64,000 nucleotides of DNA, taken from positions 2,418,001 through 2,482,000 of the forward strand of contig NZ_JBBCMA010000001.1 of assembly GCF_037152535.1 (NCBI RefSeq), read 5' to 3'. Below, piece by piece: positions 53,943 through 64,000 of the stretch. The notes under the pieces are model-generated. The model saw nothing but the letters and a program-made list of their open reading frames with translations. It did not search any database and had not been told where the DNA came from. Both the position numbers and the translations under genes were made by a program. Every line of letters begins with the position of its first letter. The stretch's first letter is position 1. The stretch comes from Leclercia sp. AS011. GTDB lineage: Bacteria; Pseudomonadota; Gammaproteobacteria; Enterobacterales; Enterobacteriaceae.

Positions 53943-54566
53943 TCAATTACGGTGGGTCAAAATGGAGTCGACTAAGCCGTACTCTACTGCCTCTGGTGCG
54001 GACAGGAAGCGATCGCGCTCGGTATCACGCTCGATCTGCTCTAGTGATTGACCCGTATGGTGAGCCATAAGTTCATTCATGCGCCCTTTTACCTTCAGGA
54101 TTTCACGGGCATGAATTTCAATATCTGTCGCCTGGCCCTGGTACCCGCCCAGCGGCTGGTGAATCATTACGCGCGAGTTTGGCAGGCAGAAACGCTTGCC
54201 CTTCGCCCCTGCGGTCAGCAGGAATGCGCCCATCGATGCCGCCTGGCCCATACAAATGGTGCTCACATCAGGCTTGATGAACTGCATGGTATCGTAAATG
54301 GACATCCCGGCAGTGATCACGCCACCTGGGGAGTTGATGTACAGGTAAATGTCTTTTTCCGGGTTTTCCGCTTCCAGAAACAGCATCTGCGCTACGATCA
54401 GGTTCGCCATGTGGTCTTCCACCTGGCCGGTCATGAAGATAACGCGTTCTTTAAGCAGACGGGAGTAGATATCAAAAGAACGTTCACCTCGAGAGGTCTG
54501 TTCAATAACCATTGGCACCAGCGCCATATGGGGTGCAAAGTTATCTCGTTCGCCACTGTATGACAT
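53943..54566 (-). CDS. clpP: ATP-dependent Clp protease proteolytic subunit
   Basis: Tetradecameric serine protease partner of ClpX and ClpA. The 207-residue precursor has the 14-residue self-cleaved propeptide ([14 protein letters not shown], with Ala15 the mature N-terminus). The catalytic triad is S111 in GQAASMG, H136 in MIHQPLGG, and the Asp in the C-terminal ERDTERDRF (D185). It is the first gene of clpPX, downstream of tig, behind its own sigma-32 promoter. Confidence 0.98.
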   Translation of the reverse strand: MSYSGERDNFAPHMALVPMVIEQTSRGERSFDIYSRLLKERVIFMTGQVEDHMANLIVAQMLFLEAENPEKDIYLYINSPGGVITAGMSIYDTMQFIKPDVSTICMGQAASMGAFLLTAGAKGKRFCLPNSRVMIHQPLGGYQGQATDIEIHAREILKVKGRMNELMAHHTGQSLEQIERDTERDRFLSAPEAVEYGLVDSILTHRN

Positions 54567-54661
54567 TTCCGTCTCCTGGATAAAAAATGAAAATACCTGC
54601 TGTACTGATTGTAACCTTGCGGACGGATTATCAGCCAGTCTCTTTAATACTGCTTCCCCAC

Positions 54662-54690
54662 TAATGGGGGCGGCTCAGCCCTATTTCAAG
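54662..54690 (-). promoter_or_regulatory. Sigma-32 heat-shock promoter of clpPX
   Basis: On the minus strand, CTTGAA (54690-54685) and CCCCATTA (54669-54662) are separated by 15 bases, close to the RpoH consensus. It lies about 95-125 bases upstream of clpP, beyond the tig terminator. Confidence 0.85.
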
Positions 54691-54762
54691 CATAACAATC
54701 TTTTGTTGTAACGCTAACACTGAAAAAGCGTTTTATCACGCTTTGGGATTTATAACTGTGAT

Positions 54763-54798
54763 AAAAAAAACCCGCCGCCGGGAGGCAACGGGTTTTTT
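54763..54798 (-). terminator. Intrinsic terminator of tig
   Basis: On the minus strand AAAAAACCCG pairs with CGGGTTTTTT around an inner GCC-rich loop, about 28 bases after the tig stop. Strong U-tract. Confidence 0.88.
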
Positions 54799-54826
54799 GC
54801 TCAAACTTTAAACGAAGCAGGCAGGA

Positions 54827-56456
<1,630 letters not shown>

Positions 56457-56774
56457 TTACGCGATCGTCCCGGCTCCCCGGCACGGTGGCGATGCGAAAA
56501 TCGTATCCTGCAAGCCCTTCCACTCTTTTATCGTATAAGTGTGCAACGCCAGCGCATGGACCGTGGTCGAGAGTTCTTCCGTCAGGGTGCCGTAAATCAT
56601 ACGGTGCCGATTCAGAAAACGTTCACCAGCGAAACGATCGCTGACCAGCACCACTTTAAAGTGGCTCTCAGAGCCTGCCGGTACGTTATGACGATAGCTT
56701 TCGTCGACGACTTCAAGGAACACAGGTTCAAACGCCGCCCTTAACTTATCTTCAATCTGTTCACGTATCATCAT
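56457..56774 (-). CDS. bolA: Stress-response regulator BolA
   Basis: Stationary-phase morphogene and DNA-binding regulator of cell-wall and motility genes, with a class II KH-like fold; it also works with monothiol glutaredoxins. The start is the first ATG of the [10 protein letters not shown] pair, giving 105 residues as in E. coli; a longer in-frame start adds 11 residues. Conserved H34-type residues lie in [21 protein letters not shown]. On the minus strand CGGCTAACA (56829-56821) resembles the -10 of the E. coli bolA gearbox promoter, but I could not place a -35. Confidence 0.95.
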   Translation of the reverse strand: MMIREQIEDKLRAAFEPVFLEVVDESYRHNVPAGSESHFKVVLVSDRFAGERFLNRHRMIYGTLTEELSTTVHALALHTYTIKEWKGLQDTIFASPPCRGAGTIA

Positions 56775-57078
56775 GAAATTACTCCTCCGACAACGCTGAG
56801 ATGTCACCCATCCCTTTAAATGTTAGCCGCTTTTACCGCTTGCATAACAAGAAGACAACAAAAATTTAGCTTTCATCTGATTTTCTCATTCAAGCGTATG
56901 AAGTCCTATAAGGGGAGAGTCGTTTTGTCGTCCGGATAACGGAAAAGCGTTTCAGGTGGTCAGTTTTCAGACAAGGCGATGAATTTACATGCGTTGACCA
57001 CTTCCCCTTGCCGTTGGCGATGTTATGATGGCGGCAATTTTTTTCTATATACGCTTACGATTCGTTGAGAGCCTGAAC

Positions 57079-57657
57079 ATGTTAAAAAAACTCATTTTCC
57101 CTTTAGTCGCCCTGTTTATGCTGGCCGGCTGTGCTACCCCACCGACGACCATTGACGTTTCGCCGAAGATTTCTCTGCCGCAGCAGGATCCAAGCCTGAT
57201 GGGCGTCACCGTCAGCATCAACGGCGCGGATCAGCGTAAAGACCAGGCGCTGGCGAAAGTCACCCGCGATAACCAACTGGTAACGCTGACCGCTTCCCGC
57301 GACCTTCGTTTCCTGCTGCAGGAAGTGCTTGAGAAGCAAATGACCGCACGCGGTTACATGGTTGGCCCAAGCGGCGCGGTTGATCTGCAGATTATCGTCA
57401 ATAACCTGTACGCAGACGTCTCCCAGGGTAACGTGCGCTACAACATCGCGACCAAAGCGGATATCGCCATCATCGCCACCGCGAAGAACGGCAACAAGAT
57501 GAACAAGAACTACCGTGCAAGCTACTCTGTTGAAGGTGCCTTCCAGGCCACCAACGCCAATATCGCTAATGCCGTGAACAGCGTGCTGACCGACACCATC
57601 GCCGATATGGCGCAAGACACCAGCATTCACGAATTTATCAAGCAGAACGCACGTTAA
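57079..57657 (+). CDS. yajG: YajG family lipoprotein
   Basis: Lipoprotein of unknown function, 192 residues. The signal peptide ends in LAGC with Cys18, and the mature part begins CATPPTTIDVSPK, giving outer-membrane-favouring residues at +2. The rest is a beta-rich domain conserved with E. coli YajG from DPSLMGVTVSINGADQR to the end. The start at MLKKLIFPLV gives a normal signal peptide; an upstream in-frame ATG adds 18 residues. It is followed by ampG, an arrangement suggesting a common transcript. Confidence 0.93.
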   Translation: MLKKLIFPLVALFMLAGCATPPTTIDVSPKISLPQQDPSLMGVTVSINGADQRKDQALAKVTRDNQLVTLTASRDLRFLLQEVLEKQMTARGYMVGPSGAVDLQIIVNNLYADVSQGNVRYNIATKADIAIIATAKNGNKMNKNYRASYSVEGAFQATNANIANAVNSVLTDTIADMAQDTSIHEFIKQNAR

Positions 57658-57665
57658 TTCTGCCT

Positions 57666-57692
57666 GCTGACCCGACGCCCGGTCGGGTCAGC
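57666..57692 (+). terminator. Perfect inverted repeat between yajG and ampG
   Basis: 11-bp arms GCTGACCCGAC and GTCGGGTCAGC around a 5-base loop, 9 bases after the yajG stop and 10 before the ampG start. No T-tract follows, so partial read-through to ampG is likely; it may act as an attenuator or mRNA stabiliser. Confidence 0.55.
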
Positions 57693-57702
57693 TAGCCTGC
57701 CT

Positions 57703-59178
57703 ATGTCCAGTCAATACTTACGTATTTTCCAGCAGCCTAAATCAGCTATCCTGCTGATCCTCGGTTTCGCCTCCGGTTTACCCCTTGCGCTGACTTCGGG
57801 CACGCTGCAGGCGTGGATGACCGTCGAAAATATCGATCTCAAAACCATCGGCTTCTTCTCACTGGTCGGCCAGGCCTATGTCTTCAAGTTCTTATGGTCG
57901 CCGATGATGGACCGCTACACCCCGCCGTTCCTCGGCAGGCGTCGTGGCTGGTTGCTGATGACGCAGGCGATGCTGCTGCTGGCGATTGCCGCGATGGGCT
58001 TCCTCGAACCTGCGTCGCAGCTGCGCTGGATGGCCGCGCTCGCGGTGGTGATTGCCTTCTGCTCCGCGTCGCAGGATATCGTTTTTGATGCCTGGAAAAC
58101 GGACGTGCTCTCGGCCGAAGAGCGTGGCACCGGGGCCGCTATCAGCGTGCTGGGTTACCGGCTGGGGATGCTGGTCTCCGGCGGGCTGGCATTATGGCTG
58201 GCAGACCGCTATCTCGGCTGGCAGGGTATGTACTGGCTGATGGCCGCCCTGCTGATCCCATGTATGATCGCCACCTTCCTTGCTCCGGAACCGAGCGATG
58301 TTATTCCCGTCCCCCGCTCCCTCGAGCAGGCGGTTGCGGAACCGCTGCGCGACTTCTTTGGCCGCAACAATGCCTGGCTCATTCTGCTGCTGATAGTGTT
58401 GTATAAGCTCGGCGATGCGTTTGCCATGAGCCTGACCACTACTTTTTTGATCCGCGGCGTGGGCTTTGATGCCGGCGAAGTGGGGGTAGTGAATAAGACG
58501 CTGGGGCTGATTGCCACTATTATTGGCGCGCTGTATGGCGGCGTCCTGATGCAGCGTTTGAGTCTGTTCCGCGCGCTGCTGATCTTCGGCATCCTGCAGG
58601 GGGTGTCGAACGCGGGTTACTGGCTGCTGTCGATTACCGATAAGCACATGCTCAGCATGGCGGCAGCGGTGTTCTTTGAAAACCTGTGTGGCGGGATGGG
58701 GACGGCTGCGTTTGTCGCCCTGCTGATGACCCTGTGCAACAAATCCTTCTCCGCGACGCAGTTCGCCCTGCTCTCTGCGCTCTCTGCCGTGGGTCGGGTC
58801 TACGTCGGCCCTATTGCGGGCTGGTTTGTGGAAGCGCACGGTTGGGCTGAGTTTTATCTCTTCTCCGTCTTTGCGGCTATCCCAGGATTGCTGCTGCTCT
58901 TAATATGTCGCCGCTCGCTGGAATATACCCAGCAGACGGCACACTTTATGGTCAGGAGTCGTTTCCCGTCAGCCTATCGACTGGCGTTAAGAATATTGAT
59001 GGCGGGATCGCTGGCCCTGGCCCTGTGGCTTATCGTGACGATCGTCAATGCCACCACCTCCCTCGCCCTGCCGTTTAGCCTGCTGTTGCTGGATATTGGC
59101 GCGCTGCTGGCGCTGACCGGGATCCTCACGGGCGCGCTTCTTGACTATCTGGCTATGCGCGAGAGTCAGAAGGTGTAG
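57703..59178 (+). CDS. ampG: Muropeptide permease AmpG
   Basis: Inner-membrane importer of GlcNAc-anhydroMurNAc peptides from the periplasm, required for cell-wall recycling and, where present, for AmpC beta-lactamase induction. The 491-residue MFS-type protein has about 14 hydrophobic helices, with conserved GFASGLPLALTSGTLQAWM near the start and LGRRRGWLL in the loop after TM2. Same length as E. coli. It probably is cotranscribed with yajG. The opposite-strand cyo region follows 477 bases later on the same strand. Confidence 0.96.
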   Translation: MSSQYLRIFQQPKSAILLILGFASGLPLALTSGTLQAWMTVENIDLKTIGFFSLVGQAYVFKFLWSPMMDRYTPPFLGRRRGWLLMTQAMLLLAIAAMGFLEPASQLRWMAALAVVIAFCSASQDIVFDAWKTDVLSAEERGTGAAISVLGYRLGMLVSGGLALWLADRYLGWQGMYWLMAALLIPCMIATFLAPEPSDVIPVPRSLEQAVAEPLRDFFGRNNAWLILLLIVLYKLGDAFAMSLTTTFLIRGVGFDAGEVGVVNKTLGLIATIIGALYGGVLMQRLSLFRALLIFGILQGVSNAGYWLLSITDKHMLSMAAAVFFENLCGGMGTAAFVALLMTLCNKSFSATQFALLSALSAVGRVYVGPIAGWFVEAHGWAEFYLFSVFAAIPGLLLLLICRRSLEYTQQTAHFMVRSRFPSAYRLALRILMAGSLALALWLIVTIVNATTSLALPFSLLLLDIGALLALTGILTGALLDYLAMRESQKV

Positions 59179-59655
59179 AACCGGCGCAAAATGTTATTTT
59201 CCGTTGTAATCACCCATGTAAATTATAACGGTAAATAAATTTAGTCATGGAAAAATAATATTTGTTGTTTCGTGCCTCTTAGAATTCCGGAAATTATTGG
59301 AACGTGGAGGAGAAGGTATTTTCCGTTAACCGATTCAGCAAACGAAACATTAATTTTACGTTTTTTATTTGTCTTTTTATTGATAATTATTTGTTAATGA
59401 TTTGTGTGTTTTTGGCAATGGTTATACCAATTGCCCTTTTTACCCCACCTACAGAGTCTGTTTCGTTATAACGCCCGTCTGGCGGTGCTTGCGTCTGAAA
59501 AGCGGTTATAATTTGCAACATCTGTGACTTCCCTGGCAGAACCTGGTAACACGTTCCTGACACAGGTCTAATGATGTTTACAGTAATGTAACGTTCCCGT
59601 AAAATGCCCCCACACTTTAAACGCCACCAGGTCCCCGTGGAATTGAGGTCGTTAA
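59179..59655. other. AT-rich region upstream of cyoA
   Basis: About 480 bases without a supported gene; it should carry the cyo promoter and oxygen-control sites. The left half is AT-rich. TTGATAA and TTGTTAA repeat with an 11-base period at 59380-59397 (listed as an ArcA candidate). The segment from about 59500 to 59655 is the long leader with two direct GTAACGTTCC-like segments near 59575-59600. No further promoter is assigned. Confidence 0.5.
59380..59397 (+). promoter_or_regulatory. Candidate ArcA direct repeat upstream of cyoA
   Basis: TTGATAA and TTGTTAA begin exactly 11 bases apart, the period of ArcA-P binding repeats (consensus around GTTAA). It lies about 260 bases upstream of the cyoA start. 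ArcA repression of cyo is known in E. coli; the assignment here is by pattern only. Confidence 0.4.
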
Positions 59656-63214
<3,559 letters not shown>

Positions 63215-63215
<1 letters not shown>

Positions 63216-63541
63216 TGAGTCATTCAAACGATCATGGCGCTTCCCACGGTAGCGTAAAAACCTACATGACAGGTTTTATCCTGTCGATCATCCTGACGGT
63301 GATCCCGTTCTGGATGGTGATGAGCGGTACTGCTTCTCACGCGGCAATCCTGGGCACTGTCCTGGTAACTGCGGTAGTGCAGATTCTGGTGCATCTGGTT
63401 TGCTTCCTGCACATGAACACCAAATCTGATGAAGGCTGGAACATGACGGCATTCATCTTTACCGTGATTATCATCGCAATCCTGGTAGTCGGCTCCATCT
63501 GGATCATGTGGAACCTCAACTACAACATGATGGTTCACTAA
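63215..63541 (+). CDS. cyoD: Cytochrome bo3 ubiquinol oxidase subunit IV
   Basis: Small subunit IV thought to help assemble the CuB site, 108 residues with three TM helices and the conserved [20 protein letters not shown]. The start is the ATG that shares one base with the cyoC stop; an upstream in-frame start inside cyoC is not likely. cyoE follows after 11 bases. Confidence 0.95.
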
Positions 63542-63552
63542 GAGCGGCGAGT

Positions 63553-64000
63553 ATGTTTAAGCAATACCTGCAAGTCACAAAACCTGGCATCATCTTTGGC
63601 AACCTGATCTCGGTGATCGGAGGGTTCCTGCTGGCCTCTAAGGGCAGCATCGATTACACCCTCTTTATCTACACGCTGGTTGGGGTGTCACTGGTTGTCG
63701 CGTCCGGTTGTGTATTTAATAACTACATCGACATGGATATCGACAGGAAGATGGAAAGGACGAAAAATCGGGTGCTGGTAAAAGGCCTGATGTCCCCTGC
63801 CGTCTCGCTGGTGTACGCCACCTTGCTGGGTATTGCTGGCTTTATGCTGCTGTGGTTCGGCGCCAACCCTCTGGCCTGCTGGCTGGGGGTGATGGGTTTC
63901 GTGGTGTATGTGGGCGTCTACAGCCTGTATATGAAACGTCACTCCGTCTACGGTACGCTGATTGGTTCACTCTCCGGCGCTGCGCCGCCGGTGATTGGCT
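63553..64000 (+). CDS. cyoE: Protoheme IX farnesyltransferase (heme O synthase), partial
   Basis: UbiA-family prenyltransferase that adds farnesyl to heme b to give heme O for the cyo oxidase. Only the first 149 codons lie in the window; the reading frame is open at the right edge. The allylic diphosphate motif [18 protein letters not shown] (about 56-73) is intact. The start follows GCGGCGAG. It is the last gene of cyoABCDE. Confidence 0.95.
   Translation, partial: MFKQYLQVTKPGIIFGNLISVIGGFLLASKGSIDYTLFIYTLVGVSLVVASGCVFNNYIDMDIDRKMERTKNRVLVKGLMSPAVSLVYATLLGIAGFMLLWFGANPLACWLGVMGFVVYVGVYSLYMKRHSVYGTLIGSLSGAAPPVIG

Overview
The window is a contiguous piece of an enterobacterial chromosome (Gammaproteobacteria, Enterobacterales). 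Nearly every gene is an end-to-end match in length and motif to the Escherichia coli block from fsr to cyoE, running in the reverse direction to the usual E. coli map. Protein divergence, a chromosomal lacIZ, a cdsH-type cysteine desulfhydrase beside decR, and an isolated rpmJ2 point to an Enterobacter/Lelliottia/Leclercia/Citrobacter-like genus rather than E. coli itself. The genus is an inference; no rRNA or other marker in the window fixes it.

Layout. 1-6.3 kb: fsr (drug efflux), ybaL (KefB-like antiporter), gsk, hemH, adk. 6.4-13.3 kb: htpG behind a clear sigma-32 promoter, the recR-ybaB-dnaX replication/repair cluster with the programmed dnaX frameshift signal intact, apt, ybaN, priC, ybaM. 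13.3-23.7 kb: mscK, then acrR divergent from acrAB with the AcrR palindrome between them, tomB-hha and ylaC. 23.8-33.3 kb is the most variable part: a Zur-boxed zinc-free ribosomal protein L36 gene, the EAL phosphodiesterase gene pdeB, ybaA, lacZ and lacI without lacY, a divergent YczE-like membrane protein/MocR-type regulator pair, and a two-gene operon of a small ribbon-helix-helix-like protein and an unknown 72-residue protein. 33.5-45.6 kb: the 4.5S RNA gene ffs, atl, ybaY, tesB, glnK-amtB (sigma-54/NtrC controlled), mdlAB, decR/cdsH, cof, ybaE. 45.7-59.2 kb: queC, fadM, ybaV, ppiD, hupB, lon, clpX, clpP, tig, bolA, yajG, ampG. 59.6-64 kb: the cyoABCDE cytochrome bo3 operon, with cyoE cut by the window end.

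Functional themes. Protein quality control dominates the right half (tig, clpP, clpX, lon, ppiD, plus htpG on the left), and htpG, lon and clpP carry near-consensus sigma-32 promoters. Envelope and drug defence genes are fsr, acrRAB, mscK, mdlAB and ampG. Nitrogen, zinc, fatty acid, lactose and sulfur control sites can each be read directly (NtrC/sigma-54, Zur, FadR, LacI, and a candidate DecR palindrome).

Compared with the E. coli order, aes (between hemH and gsk), maa (between hha and ylaC) and lacY are missing from their expected places, while rpmJ2, lacIZ, the yczE/mocR pair and the small two-gene operon are additions. I did not find a clearly new defence or mobile system. The best candidates for something undescribed are the small RHH/72-residue operon next to ffs and the yczE/MocR pair. 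No tRNA, rRNA operon, insertion sequence, prophage or CRISPR array was seen.
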